A stretch of 64,000 nt of DNA from Pantoea agglomerans NBRC 102470 (GCF_001598475.1 NZ_BCZA01000006.1:434001-498000), one strand, 5' to 3'; numbered from the stretch's first letter, positions 34,808-43,892 are shown. Notes: generated by a model from the sequence alone, not told the origin. Numbers and translations are program-made.

Positions 34808-35536
34808 TTACAGGGCAAAAAGTTGGGTGTTATGAAGCGCGCGCTGGTTTTCACCACGCGTGACCATCGCTTCGCTGACGGCCTGCATATCGTCGGCCTG
34901 ATACCAGCTCAGCTGGACCGGACGCGGGAGATAGTCAGCGGCGGGATCCTGCGGATGTGGCAGCGCGGTCAGCACCATCAGCACGTCCATGGGTGCGTAC
35001 AGTTCAGTGAAATCGCCGGCGCAGCTGTTGCCCGCGCTGAACCGGAAGCGGCCCTTCTCATCAACCGTGACCTTGCTGAAAAAGTTGACGACCATCAGCA
35101 GATCTTCCAGACCCAGATCCCATTTGCCCATCTCAACCAGCAGGTTATCGGTGCCGTTGCGGTAGAAGCCGTTGCGCAGCTCCTGATAGCGTCCGGCTCC
35201 ATACTTATCGTGCGTTTCCGCCGCGTTGAGTACGCCGCCAAACGGGTCGTGCCAGCCGCAGCTATCCGCCACAATCGCGGCCAGTACGCGTCCCATGTCG
35301 GAATAGAAACAGTGCCCGGTAGTCAGGTGAGCCGTATGCTGGCCTTTCAGGGTATCCGGCAGATTCAGGCGTTCACTTTTCTCGTGGGGATTGAGCATCA
35401 TCATGCTGACGTTCGCGCCGCCCTCGATGTCGGTCAGGCGCAGGATTTGCCCTTTGCGCAGAATCAGCGAGGTGTGCCCTCCGCCAGGCAGCTGCTCTTC
35501 GCGCAGGCTCGGAGCTGAATGAAAAAGTGCGGTCAT
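34808..35536 (-). CDS. Carboxyguanidine deiminase subunit (DUF1989, paralogue)
   Basis: A 242-residue paralogue of the next gene, with the same blocks: [30 protein letters not shown] and [14 protein letters not shown]. The two would assemble as the heteromeric deiminase. Its start overlaps the ABC ATPase stop by four bases (ATGA), so it is translationally coupled to guanidine uptake genes. Relative to the shorter copy the Cys after the GG turn is replaced, so metal ligands may be shared unequally between subunits. Confidence 0.85.
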   Translation of the reverse strand: MTALFHSAPSLREEQLPGGGHTSLILRKGQILRLTDIEGGANVSMMMLNPHEKSERLNLPDTLKGQHTAHLTTGHCFYSDMGRVLAAIVADSCGWHDPFGGVLNAAETHDKYGAGRYQELRNGFYRNGTDNLLVEMGKWDLGLEDLLMVVNFFSKVTVDEKGRFRFSAGNSCAGDFTELYAPMDVLMVLTALPHPQDPAADYLPRPVQLSWYQADDMQAVSEAMVTRGENQRALHNTQLFAL

Positions 35537-36318
35537 TGAGCGGTCTCCTTGAGGGGATAAATGTTGTTTTTACTGCCGGTTGCCAGCTGCGACAGCCGGG
35601 TTTCATTAAGCGGGATGTCGTAAGTGATACGCGCGCCCCAGGCATTGGGGGCCTGAGGATCGATGCGCACTTTGTCGAAAACCAGCAGCCGGGTGCCAAG
35701 ATTGAAGCCTTCGGCAAGGTCGTGAGTGACCATAAACACCGTCATGCGGGTTTCGCTCCAGAGCTGGAGCAGCAGCGCATGCATATCTTTGCGGATGCCG
35801 GGGTCCAGCGCGCCGAAGGGCTCATCCAGCAGCAGTACGCGCGGCTGCAGCACAAAAGCCTGCGCAATGGCCAGCCGCTGCTGCATCCCGCCCGAAAGCT
35901 GCGCCGGATATTTATCGAGCGAATGGCCCAGCCCGACTTTCTCCAGCATCTGTTTTGCCTGCTCACGGGCATGGCGTTTTCGGGTGCCAAACAGCCGGCC
36001 AGTAAACGGTGAAGCCGGAAGTTCGAGGCCAATGGCGACGTTATCCAGCACGTTGAGATGAGGGAAAACGGAGTAACGCTGAAACACCACGCCACGGCTG
36101 CGATCGGGTTCCGCGCGCAGCTGTTCACCATCCAGCGTGATTGTTCCCCGTGTCGGCCTTTCCTGCCCCAGCAGCAGGCGTAAAAACGTCGACTTACCAC
36201 AGCCGGACGCGCCCACCAGCGAACAGAATTCACCTTCTTTGACCTGCAGATTGATGCGTTCCAGCACCACGTGGTCGCCATACTCCTGCCAGATATTTTT
36301 GATATCGATAAAACTCAT
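35533..36318 (-). CDS. ABC importer ATPase (NitT/TauT type, guanidine cluster)
   Basis: A 261-residue ABC ATPase. Walker A GASGCGKST near residue 42, Q-loop VFQRYSVFPH, signature LSGGMQQRLAIAQA, Walker B VLLLDEPFGALD and H-loop VTHDLAEG are all intact. ATG 36318 overlaps the permease stop (ATGA); the longer frame reaching 36516 lies over the permease gene. By position it powers guanidine (or a guanidino compound) uptake through the adjacent permease and binding protein. Belongs to the SsuB/TauB group. Confidence 0.9.
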   Translation of the reverse strand: MSFIDIKNIWQEYGDHVVLERINLQVKEGEFCSLVGASGCGKSTFLRLLLGQERPTRGTITLDGEQLRAEPDRSRGVVFQRYSVFPHLNVLDNVAIGLELPASPFTGRLFGTRKRHAREQAKQMLEKVGLGHSLDKYPAQLSGGMQQRLAIAQAFVLQPRVLLLDEPFGALDPGIRKDMHALLLQLWSETRMTVFMVTHDLAEGFNLGTRLLVFDKVRIDPQAPNAWGARITYDIPLNETRLSQLATGSKNNIYPLKETAQ

Positions 36319-37130
36319 TCCCGGCCTCCTTCCGCCCAGGGGAAACAGGCTTTGTGCAATTGACGCAGCGCGAGATCCATCAGCCACGCCAGCAGCGTGA
36401 TCCAGATGACATAGGGAATGATCACATCCATCGCCATATAGCGACGAACCAGGAAAATGCGATAGCCCAGTCCGGCGGTTGCGGAAATCGCCTCGGCGGA
36501 GATCAGAAAGAGCCATGCGGATCCCAGCAACAGGCGCAGCGAGGTGATCAGCCGCGACAAGAGCTGCGGCAGCACAACCCGCAGCACCACCGTCCAGCTG
36601 TTCGCCCCCAGAGTTTGTGCTTTGATAAACAGCTCTGCGGGGATTTCCCGCGCCCGATGTTCAAGGTCGCGCGCCAGCATCGGCGTAATCCCGATAACAA
36701 TCAGCATCACTTTTGACAGCTCATCCAGCCCGAAGACGATAAACAGCATCGGCAGGAGCGCCAGCGGTGGGATCATCGACACCACGGTCATAAAGGGTGA
36801 CAGCGCCGCGCGACTCATCGGGAAGACGCCCGCAGCAACACCGATGCAGAGACCAATCAGTGAAGAGATCGCCAGGCCGGTCAGCAGACGGCTTAAGCTA
36901 ATCCACGTATCCGCCCACAGCAGATATTCGCCGCTGCGCTTGTCCGGCGTGAAGGCCATCCGATCAATGGCGGCGATCATCTGTGACAGGCCGGGCAGCA
37001 GTTTGTCGTGTGGGTTGGCTTCAAGACGCACCGCCGAACTGATAAACCAGACGGCGATCAGCAGCACAAAAGGTAATAGCATCAGCGTCAGGCGCATTCC
37101 CTGCCGGGGATAGCGGTTGATGTGGCGCAT
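36315..37130 (-). CDS. ABC importer permease (SsuC/TauC type)
   Basis: A 271-residue inner-membrane permease with about six helices and the EAA-like loop ELFIKAQTLGANSWTVVLRVVLPQL (residues roughly 165-190) that docks the ATPase. Homodimer formation is typical for this family. It starts 24 bases after the binding protein stop and overlaps the ATPase gene by four bases. Together they form the importer of the guanidine-responsive operon. Confidence 0.9.
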   Translation of the reverse strand: MRHINRYPRQGMRLTLMLLPFVLLIAVWFISSAVRLEANPHDKLLPGLSQMIAAIDRMAFTPDKRSGEYLLWADTWISLSRLLTGLAISSLIGLCIGVAAGVFPMSRAALSPFMTVVSMIPPLALLPMLFIVFGLDELSKVMLIVIGITPMLARDLEHRAREIPAELFIKAQTLGANSWTVVLRVVLPQLLSRLITSLRLLLGSAWLFLISAEAISATAGLGYRIFLVRRYMAMDVIIPYVIWITLLAWLMDLALRQLHKACFPWAEGGRE

Positions 37131-37154
37131 GGCAAATACTCCTGAGATCGGTGA

Positions 37155-38210
37155 TTACAGCTTGCCCGCAGCGGCCATCTTCAGATAGCTGTCGTCAAAG
37201 CGCAGTTTGATGTTCGCTGTATCACCGACGGTGATGTTGCCAGGGAAGCTCATACCGATGAAGTCAGCGCTTTGTGCACCCTCGCCCAGTAATCCCTTAT
37301 CAAAGGAGAACGCGGCGACGCGCTGCATGGTTTTCGCCAGATCGGGGGAAGAAACAAATGTCTGGGTTTCGGCTGGGGTCCAGAACAGGTGGGTGGTTTT
37401 CAGCTGCGCCTTGTATCCGGCGAGGTCAGTACCGGAATCGGCAGCCATCGCGCTCAGCGCCTGCGCATCACCGGCCTGCATTTTCGCCATCATCTCAAAC
37501 CAGGCCCCGGTCAGTGCCTTACCCAGCGCGGGGTTATCTTTCAGGGTCTCGGTGTTCACCACCATCATGTCAATCAGTTCGCCCGGCACGGCCGAAGAGC
37601 TGAATACTTCTGTGGTTTGCGGGGTTTTCTTGATCACTGAAAGCTGCGGATTCCAGGCAACCGCCGCCTGCACGCCCTTGGTACCAAAGGCGGAGACGAT
37701 ATCGGCATCGGAGGTGTTCACGACCTTAACGTCTTTTTCCTGTAAACCGGCCTTCTCCAGACCGCGAACCAGCAGGTAGTGCGAAACCGACAGCGCAGGA
37801 AGATAGACAGACATCCCTTTCAGGTCGCTGAGTTTTTTGTTTACGCCTTTCAGCACCACACCGTCATTGCCATCAGAGAAGCTGCCGGTGATCAGCGCCG
37901 TGGAATCAATGCCGCCCGCCGCAGGTATGGTCAGGGCATCCATGTTGGTCATGGTGCAGCCGTCGAACTGACCCGCGGTGTACTGGTTGATCGACTCGAT
38001 ATAGTCATTGAGCTGGGTGATATGAATTTTGATGCCGTATTTGCTGGCCCATTTATCGATGATTTTCTCGTTGCTGATGGTGCCCCAGGGCATCCAGCCC
38101 GCATAGATGGTCCAGCAGATATTGAACTCTTTTTTGACCGCGGCGAAAGATGGCGCGCTGACCAGCAGCGTCAGCGACAGAATAAGCGTCAGGAGGGGTG
38201 AATTCTTCAT
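37155..38210 (-). CDS. ABC importer binding protein (NitT/TauT type)
   Basis: A 351-residue periplasmic binding protein with a signal peptide (MKNSPLLTLILSLTLLVSAP, cleavage near SFA-A). The fold is the SsuA/TauA type, with YAGWMPWGTISNEKIIDKW and FDGCTMTNMDALTIPAAGG lining the ligand site. It is the first gene of the operon and lies directly behind the guanidine-I riboswitch, so guanidine or a close derivative is the likely ligand. ATG 38210 is chosen; the frame upstream runs through the riboswitch and cannot be coding. Confidence 0.9.
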   Translation of the reverse strand: MKNSPLLTLILSLTLLVSAPSFAAVKKEFNICWTIYAGWMPWGTISNEKIIDKWASKYGIKIHITQLNDYIESINQYTAGQFDGCTMTNMDALTIPAAGGIDSTALITGSFSDGNDGVVLKGVNKKLSDLKGMSVYLPALSVSHYLLVRGLEKAGLQEKDVKVVNTSDADIVSAFGTKGVQAAVAWNPQLSVIKKTPQTTEVFSSSAVPGELIDMMVVNTETLKDNPALGKALTGAWFEMMAKMQAGDAQALSAMAADSGTDLAGYKAQLKTTHLFWTPAETQTFVSSPDLAKTMQRVAAFSFDKGLLGEGAQSADFIGMSFPGNITVGDTANIKLRFDDSYLKMAAAGKL

Positions 38211-38230
38211 GGTTGACCTCTGGTTGGCAC

Positions 38231-38278
38231 AAAAAAACGGGAGCAGCGCAAGACACCATTTGGTGCCGCTGTCTCCCG
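38231..38278 (-). terminator. Riboswitch expression platform (intrinsic terminator)
   Basis: On the minus strand CGGGAG pairs with CTCCCG, CAGCG with CGCTG and inner GCACC with GGTGT, followed by seven T residues. The 5' arm CGGGAG is also the last conserved block of the aptamer, so ligand binding should prevent the terminator from forming: an ON switch. Confidence 0.85.
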
Positions 38279-38365
38279 GGCTTTTGTCCCGCCGTGTAAC
38301 CTCACAGAGGTCGCCAGCTCTCGGACCAGACATTCACCTGCGTGAACCGGAACCCTAGCCAGCTA
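38272..38365 (-). ncRNA. Guanidine-I riboswitch (ykkC class 1)
   Basis: The minus strand carries the diagnostic ykkC blocks in order: CTAGGGTTCCGG, then CTGGTCCGAGAG, then ACACGGCGGGACAAAAGCCC with GGGAGA at the end. These match the guanidine-I aptamer consensus. It precedes the importer, DUF1989 and carboxylase genes, the best-known target operon type. Guanidinium binding should relieve termination and turn the operon on. Confidence 0.95.
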
Positions 38366-38598
38366 TTTGCTATCAATTGTGTCGAACGCTGCTTACTGTT
38401 CAGACTTCAGCAAATGGCGTGCCAGAAATTAAATCATGATAAATCAGATAAATAGAAGGAGAAAAATCAAGAAGGCACCGTGATGGTGAGTCAGTAACGG
38501 GCGTTGCACATAATCAGTGCCGGGCAGGCAAGAGATATCAGAACCCTCAGTCAGTCTCTTTTTGTACTCACATCTATGCCGGAATGCAGACCCGGACC

Positions 38599-38627
38599 GT
38601 GACGCTCGTCACTTATCGCTATATAAT
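38599..38627 (+). promoter_or_regulatory. Promoter of the metal-chelate binding protein gene
   Basis: A perfect TATAAT at 38622-38627 with GTGACG 17 bases upstream as a weak -35 box. ATG 38658 is 30 bases downstream with GAGGAT as ribosome site. No Fur or Zur box was evident. Confidence 0.45.
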
Positions 38628-38657
38628 CCACTGCATAACGTATTTTGAGGATAGTTA

Positions 38658-39707
38658 ATGAAGCGCTTCTGGCAGGCATGCACACTCGGTTTACTGATAC
38701 TCCTTCCGCTCTCTTCCCAGGCATCGCGCCAGATAACCGATCAGACAGGCCGCCAGGTCACGATTCCTGATCGTGTTGATCGTATTGTGGTGCTTCAGCA
38801 TCAGACGCTTAACCTGCTGGTGCAGATGAACGCGACCGATAAAATCGTCGGTGTGATGGCGAACTGGAAGCAGCAACTTGGTGACAGCTATGCCCGCCTG
38901 GCTCCTGAGCTGAACCAGAAAGCGACACTGGGGGATCTGACGCATGTTGATCCCGAAAAACTGGTGGCGCTGCATCCGCAGGTGGTGTTTGCAACCAACT
39001 ATGCGCCGCATGAGATGATCGACAGCATTACCGCGCTGGGCATTCCGGTGGTGGCTATCTCACTGCGTCATGACGAGCCGGGTGAAAAGGCAAAAATGAA
39101 CCCCTCTATCCGCGACGAGGAAATGGCCTATGACAAAGGACTGCGTGAAGGGATTACGCTTATCGGCGAGATCATCAATAAACCGGCAGAAGCAAAAGCG
39201 CTGATTACGGCCACCGATGAGGGCCGCAAAATCGTCAGCGACCGCCTGAAGGATGTTCCGGCGGAAAAACGCATTCGCGCCTATATGGCGAACCCGGAAC
39301 TGACCACCTACGGCTCAGGAAAATATACCGGCCTGATGATGCTGCATGCGGGCGCGGTCAATGTCGCCGCAGCGACCGTAAAGGGATTTAAAACCGTGTC
39401 GATGGAGCAGGTCATCGCCTGGGATCCACAGGTGATTTTTGTGCAGGACCGTTATCCCTCCGTCGTGAATGAAATCAACAGTTCACCACAGTGGCAGGCT
39501 ATCGACGCGGTAAAAAATCATCGCGTCTGGCTGATGCCGGACTACGCCAAAGCATGGGGTTATCCAATGCCGGAAGCGATGGGGATTGGCGAATTGTGGA
39601 TGGCGAAAAAACTCTATCCGCAGAAATTTCAGGATGTGGACATGAATAAGCTGGCCAATAAGTGGTATCAGCGCTTCTATCGCACCGCTTATCAGGGAAC
39701 AGAGTGA
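38658..39707 (+). CDS. Periplasmic metal-chelate binding protein (FepB/BtuF type)
   Basis: A 349-residue helical-backbone metal receptor with a signal peptide (cleavage near SQA-S). Typical points are ITDQTGRQVTIPDRVDRIVV at the mature N-terminus, VDPEKLVALHPQVVFATNYA, and VSMEQVIAWDPQVIFVQDRY. Ligands in this family include ferric siderophores, haem, cobalamin and metal oxyanions. No permease or ATPase gene accompanies it. Its stop overlaps the start of a ModA-like gene (TGATG), so the two binding proteins are co-expressed, and molybdate or tungstate complexes are conceivable ligands. Confidence 0.8.
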   Translation: MKRFWQACTLGLLILLPLSSQASRQITDQTGRQVTIPDRVDRIVVLQHQTLNLLVQMNATDKIVGVMANWKQQLGDSYARLAPELNQKATLGDLTHVDPEKLVALHPQVVFATNYAPHEMIDSITALGIPVVAISLRHDEPGEKAKMNPSIRDEEMAYDKGLREGITLIGEIINKPAEAKALITATDEGRKIVSDRLKDVPAEKRIRAYMANPELTTYGSGKYTGLMMLHAGAVNVAAATVKGFKTVSMEQVIAWDPQVIFVQDRYPSVVNEINSSPQWQAIDAVKNHRVWLMPDYAKAWGYPMPEAMGIGELWMAKKLYPQKFQDVDMNKLANKWYQRFYRTAYQGTE

Positions 39708-40393
39708 TGCGCGTACTGGCTGCGGGCAGCCTGAAAGCGGTCTGGCCCGCGCTGATGGCGTACTTTCCTGAGCCAGTTGAAACCCGGTTTGGCCCCGCCG
39801 GTTTGCTTCGCGAACGGATTGAAGCCGGTGAGCCCTGCGATCTCTTCGCTTCAGCCAGTGAGGAGCATCCGCAAAAATTGCTGAACGCTGGGCGAGCGCT
39901 GGCAGTCATACCGCTCACAACTAATAAACTCTGCATCACGGTTCGCAGCGATCGGCTACAGGCGGGAGACGACTGGTATCAGCTAGTGACCCGCGACACA
40001 CTGCGGATCGCAACCTCTACGCCCACAGCCGATCCCTCTGGCGACTACGCGCAGGCCCTTTTCACCCGGATGGGCAAAGCCGGTGAAGCGGTGCGCCAGC
40101 GCGCAAAGGCACTGGTGGGTGGGCGCGACTCTGCACCCATTCCCGCAGGCAGGCTGGCGGCAGAATGGATTATCCTGGAGGATCAGGCGGATCTGTTTAT
40201 CGGTTATGCCAGCCATCGGGCTGCCCTGAGCCAGATTGCCGGGCTGACAGTCGTTGATATCCCTGCGGCTTTCAATTCTGTTGCGCGCTACGCCTGTGCA
40301 GTCATTACCCCAGAGGCGCGTCGGCTGGTGGATTTTTTAGAATCGGAGCAGGCAAAAAAGGTACTGCGGGAAGCGGGGTTTGGCGGGGAGTAA
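39707..40393 (+). CDS. ModA-like substrate-binding protein without signal peptide
   Basis: A 228-residue type II binding protein of the molybdate/ModA kind: MRVLAAGSLKAVWPAL at the N-terminus matches the mature start of ModA, followed by CDLFASASEEHPQKL and PSGDYAQALF. Remarkably it has no export signal: the frame starts directly at the mature domain, one base inside the preceding stop. It may be a cytosolic oxyanion or cofactor-binding protein, or the signal may have been lost. An in-frame GTG at 39662 would only add residues lacking signal features. Confidence 0.75.
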   Translation: MRVLAAGSLKAVWPALMAYFPEPVETRFGPAGLLRERIEAGEPCDLFASASEEHPQKLLNAGRALAVIPLTTNKLCITVRSDRLQAGDDWYQLVTRDTLRIATSTPTADPSGDYAQALFTRMGKAGEAVRQRAKALVGGRDSAPIPAGRLAAEWIILEDQADLFIGYASHRAALSQIAGLTVVDIPAAFNSVARYACAVITPEARRLVDFLESEQAKKVLREAGFGGE

Positions 40394-40419
40394 ATGCCTT
40401 TTCTGTCGCGGATGACTTT

Positions 40420-40450
40420 GCGCCCTGCCAGCATCTCGCTTTAAGGGCGC
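40420..40450. terminator. Hairpin between convergent genes
   Basis: Stem GCGCCCT/AGGGCGC with a 17-base loop between the ModA-like and DJ-1 genes. No strong T-run, so function is tentative. Confidence 0.35.
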
Positions 40451-40463
40451 GAAACACCGCTCA

Positions 40464-41045
40464 TTAAAGCTTAGCGAAATCCACCTTAAGCTTGTGACTG
40501 ATATGTTCAGCCTGCTTGGTAGCACTATCAGCCTCGCCAGTCAGGATAAAAGCGATCGCGAAGGCGAAATCAAACGCCGCGCCCAGATCCTGTCCACTCA
40601 GCAAATTGCCATCTTTCACTACCGAGGCATTAACGTAAACGCCATCGGTAACACCTTCTGATGACGTACCAGAACTGACATAGCGACGCCCCCTTAAAAG
40701 ACCCTGTGGCGCCAGCACTCTGGCCGCCGCGGAGCAGATTGGGCAGACCAGGCGGCCCGCCTCATCATGGCGGCGAATAAAATCTATCACTGCCGCATTT
40801 GCCGCCAGATTTTTGCTTCCGTCAGGACCACCCGGCACAATCACCGCATCAAACAGCCTGTCCCGATTCGCCTCCAGCAGCTCATCGGCGACAACCTTCA
40901 CATGATGATAACTGTTCACTTCGCGATAGGGCTGACAGGCCAGGGTTGTAACCTGAACGCCCAGGCGTGAGAGGATGTCGAGAGTGATAATAGCCTCAGC
41001 TTCTTCAAAGCCAGGGGCAAGCAGCAGAGCAACATTCTTATCCAT
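40464..41045 (-). CDS. DJ-1/PfpI family protein (YajL-like)
   Basis: A 193-residue protein of the DJ-1 superfamily. The N-terminus (VALLLAPGFEEAEAIITLDI) holds the conserved Glu of the nucleophile elbow, and the nucleophilic Cys is in VCPICSAAARVLAP. Members act as glyoxalases, chaperones or redox sensors; the GFEEAE start is typical of the YajL/DJ-1 branch rather than PfpI proteases. It is monocistronic. The exact activity is not predictable from sequence. Confidence 0.8.
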   Translation of the reverse strand: MDKNVALLLAPGFEEAEAIITLDILSRLGVQVTTLACQPYREVNSYHHVKVVADELLEANRDRLFDAVIVPGGPDGSKNLAANAAVIDFIRRHDEAGRLVCPICSAAARVLAPQGLLRGRRYVSSGTSSEGVTDGVYVNASVVKDGNLLSGQDLGAAFDFAFAIAFILTGEADSATKQAEHISHKLKVDFAKL

Positions 41046-41196
41046 GAAAATTCCTTTTTAATTGGTGTGGATGAAGCAGAGAGCGTTTAATCCTGGTCTG
41101 TGCAGGCGCACCCTTTACTGATCCGAATCAAGTCTGAGCAGGGTTTTTAAACGGCAGCGGGCGACACTACCGTGGTGCGTCATGAAGTAAGTGCGT

Positions 41197-41580
41197 TTAA
41201 AACTCTTCCGGCTCGCCCGGCAGTGGCTCGGTCAGTTCCTGCCCCTTTACACCGGCATAGGTAATCACCAGTTCGGCTGGCTCATCCAGTGTGTAACCGC
41301 GATGCGCACTGTTGACCGTCTCATTGAGGGCTTCACCCGCATGGAAGGTGCGCTGTTCGCCGCTCTCTTTATCCTCAACAATCAGGGTGCCGGAAAGAAT
41401 AAACGCCGCATTCGGCATTGGATGGGTATGCCAGGGCAATGACGTATGGGCAGGTAGCGAGAGCCGCATAACGGTCAGCTCAGGTTCGCCGGTGGGATAG
41501 GCTTCAAGAACGTCACCGTTCCAGGCCTGGCTGCTGCGCATCACTTCAACCGCGTTAATTTCGTTATCTTGCTTCGACAT
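41197..41580 (-). CDS. Cupin domain protein
   Basis: A 127-residue single-cupin protein. Motif 1 is seen as PWHTHPMPNAAFILSGTL and motif 2 around FHAGEALNETVNSAHRGY, supplying His and Glu metal ligands. The product may bind a small molecule or act as an enzyme; the family is too broad for a specific call. It lies alone between the DJ-1 gene and the nlpA gene, transcribed leftward. Confidence 0.7.
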   Translation of the reverse strand: MSKQDNEINAVEVMRSSQAWNGDVLEAYPTGEPELTVMRLSLPAHTSLPWHTHPMPNAAFILSGTLIVEDKESGEQRTFHAGEALNETVNSAHRGYTLDEPAELVITYAGVKGQELTEPLPGEPEEF

Positions 41581-41864
41581 GGTTAATCCCTGTTAATAAT
41601 CAATAGAATGCCAGTAGTGACCGATAAGTAAGCTTAGAAGAAAACTGTGTTGATGCCCGCCTGCGTTTTAATAAGCCTGTTAACAGGAATTTTCCGCCAG
41701 CGAACAGAGGGATGAAAACCGGCCATTAGCGGACTGGCTGAATGACTGATTAATTAATGTTCAATATTTGCGTTGTGGTTATAAGATATATTCCTCAGTC
41801 AGTACGCAACCTGTGAGTTCTGTATTATCTTTGAAGCCATCAACCACCTGAGGGATTTCTGATA

Positions 41865-42662
41865 ATGAAAGGTCTGTTTACGGCATTACTCGCCAGTTCT
41901 GTTCTACTATTATCCGCCTGCTCAAAAGATGACGATAACAAAGTTAAAGTTGCGATTAATACCGGGCCTGATGAAGCAATCTGGCAGGTGGTAAAGCAGG
42001 TGGCGAAAGATAAATACAAGCTGGATGTCGAAGTGCTTAACTTCAATGACTATGTGCTGCCAAATGAAGCGCTGAATAATAAAGAAGTTGATGCTAACGC
42101 CTTCCAGAGCCTGCCTTATCTGGAATCACAGTCTAAAGAGCGCGGTTATAAGTTTGCGGTAGTGGGTAAAACGTTCGTCTTCCCGATTGCTGCCTATTCG
42201 CACAAAATCAAGAACATCAGTGAGCTGCAGAATGCTGCCACTATCACCATCTCTAACGAAGCCACCACGCTGGGACGCAGCCTGCTGCTGCTGCAGGCGC
42301 AGGGTCTGATTAAACTTAAACCGGATGTGGGTTATTTACCGACCTCACTGGATATCATCGAAAATCCAAAAAATCTGAAGCTGGTTGAAGTGGACACCCC
42401 ACAGCTGACCCGCACCTTAGACGATCCCAACGTGACCCTGTCGATCATTAATACTAATTTCTCGGCTCAGGCTGGATTATCAGCGCACCGCGATGGCTTA
42501 TTTATGGAAAGTGCCTCATCGCCTTACGTCAATGCGCTGGTATCACGTGAAGATAATAAAGACAGCGATAAAATTCAGAAGCTGAAGTCAGCGCTGCAGT
42601 CACCGGAGGTGGCGGCCAAAGCCGAAGAAGTTTACAAGGGTGATGCGATTAAAGGCTGGTAA
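41865..42662 (+). CDS. nlpA: MetQ/NlpA-family lipoprotein
   Basis: A 265-residue lipoprotein. The lipobox LLSAC gives Cys19 as the lipidation site, followed by an acidic SKDDDN stretch (Asp after the second position, compatible with either membrane). The mature protein is a methionine-type NLPA binding protein: VAINTGPDEAIWQVVKQVAK, LNFNDYVLPNEALNN and DANAFQSLPYLE. E. coli NlpA is likewise an orphan without transporter genes, as here; MetQ itself is normally in metNIQ. A strong intrinsic terminator follows. Confidence 0.8.
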   Translation: MKGLFTALLASSVLLLSACSKDDDNKVKVAINTGPDEAIWQVVKQVAKDKYKLDVEVLNFNDYVLPNEALNNKEVDANAFQSLPYLESQSKERGYKFAVVGKTFVFPIAAYSHKIKNISELQNAATITISNEATTLGRSLLLLQAQGLIKLKPDVGYLPTSLDIIENPKNLKLVEVDTPQLTRTLDDPNVTLSIINTNFSAQAGLSAHRDGLFMESASSPYVNALVSREDNKDSDKIQKLKSALQSPEVAAKAEEVYKGDAIKGW

Positions 42663-42691
42663 TTCGCCCGATAATCGATCATTAACGATCC

Positions 42692-42723
42692 AAAAAGGCC
42701 GCACTCTGTTGCGGCCTTTTTTT
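42692..42723 (+). terminator. Intrinsic terminator after nlpA
   Basis: Perfect stem AAAAAGGCCGC/GCGGCCTTTTT with an 8-base loop and a T-run, 30 bases after the stop. Confidence 0.9.
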
Positions 42724-42795
42724 ATATCTGCACTTTTACAGGCACATCTGCCAGCACTTATACATCCGCGCCAGCCCGCAAGATCACAGGAACGG

Positions 42796-43503
42796 TTACG
42801 CGGCTGCGCCTTTTGGCTGAGCAGAGAGGTGCCCTGCCCACAGACTGGCGACCCATTTCACCCCTTTAGACGTAAAACGTGCCTGAGAGAAAGCGTGCTG
42901 ATTTTCGCCCGTGCCGGTATGCAGCGTAAAGTAGCCGGCCTGCATATGGTAGTGCTGCGGCGTCAGGGTGCCTTTTGCGCGATACATGATGTTGCGCTCC
43001 AGCAGAAACTGGCGAAACTCCGGTTCTTTCACTTTCAGCATTTTGCAGAGCTGCCGAAAGCCCAGCGAGTCATCAACCTCAACGAAGTTATCAAAGAACG
43101 CCGCCTTGGGTGCCGAGAGAGCCAGCTGCTGCTCCGCCGCCTGACGCTGTTCAAACTGCTCAGCCCAGGCGCGAGCGGCTTCAGCCGGATTGGTAAAGTC
43201 AGGCAGATGGGTCGTCTTCTCGCGATCCTGCCAGCGATCCAGCACTTCTGCAGTGAAGCCTGGCGACAGGCGTGCCACGGCCAGCAGCGAGTCACGCTTG
43301 CACAGACGGTACTCCTGACGCACTTCCCCTTCCCGCTCATACTCATTCACGCTGAGCGGCTGGGAGAGACGCTGAGCCGTCTCCAGACTTTTGATTAACC
43401 GCTTCACTTCTCCGTGTGTAATACCGGTCATCTGAGCCAGTTCACGACTGCTCATTGTGACCGATTGTTCCAGAGATTTGAGGCTTTCAGTTGAAATCAT
43501 CAT
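42796..43503 (-). CDS. Phage antirepressor-like protein, KilAC domain
   Basis: A 235-residue protein with an N-terminal helix-turn-helix-like region (MSSRELAQMTGITHGEVKRL, as in phage Rha-type regulators) and a C-terminal KilAC/ANT domain from about residue 130 (FFDNFVEVDDSLGFRQLCKM, ITPQHYHMQAGYF-like block, FTSKGVKWVASLW). Phage homologues inactivate or compete with repressors. No other phage genes are nearby, so it is a solitary domesticated or stranded antirepressor. ATG 43503 has GAGGGG as ribosome site. Confidence 0.75.
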   Translation of the reverse strand: MMISTESLKSLEQSVTMSSRELAQMTGITHGEVKRLIKSLETAQRLSQPLSVNEYEREGEVRQEYRLCKRDSLLAVARLSPGFTAEVLDRWQDREKTTHLPDFTNPAEAARAWAEQFEQRQAAEQQLALSAPKAAFFDNFVEVDDSLGFRQLCKMLKVKEPEFRQFLLERNIMYRAKGTLTPQHYHMQAGYFTLHTGTGENQHAFSQARFTSKGVKWVASLWAGHLSAQPKGAAA

Positions 43504-43892
43504 GGGTTCACCCCTCGCTAACGCTACCAATACCCGGCGGGCAGTCGATTAATTATACAAACACCTGTTCAAATATCCAGTATTTTATTTAAGCAATAAC
43601 GTAACTGGAAACTGTTACGCAAACAACAGGGTGTGAGGCGGTTTGGCGGGCTGAAGAGTGCGTGCTGAATGCCTTGCAGGAGGCGTTGCGGGCTTTTGCG
43701 GCAGCATAAGCGGGTAATCCATCGCTAAGTTATTTACATATAATCACAATGATGGACACAGACTCTTTACATTACAGTATAGTGAAGGCTGTCAGCAGGT
43801 TACTGGCCTGCCGGGCTCACTATTTTGATTCGGGGTGCAGGGGCGAAATCTGGCCCGTTACCACTGGATGTCACCTTTTACTGGAGTAAGTC
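43504..43892. other. Intergenic region upstream of ribH2
   Basis: A 389-base gap holding the divergent promoters of the KilAC-domain gene and ribH2. I see no gene and no convincing operator. A short word run near 43830-43855 resembles part of an FMN riboswitch but the rest of that structure is missing. Confidence 0.4.

Noticed and set aside
43820-43892. FMN riboswitch upstream of ribH2
   Set aside because: A run resembling TTCGGGG...GGGCGAAAT is present, but the remaining conserved arms and the roughly 150-base structure do not fit before the start codon.
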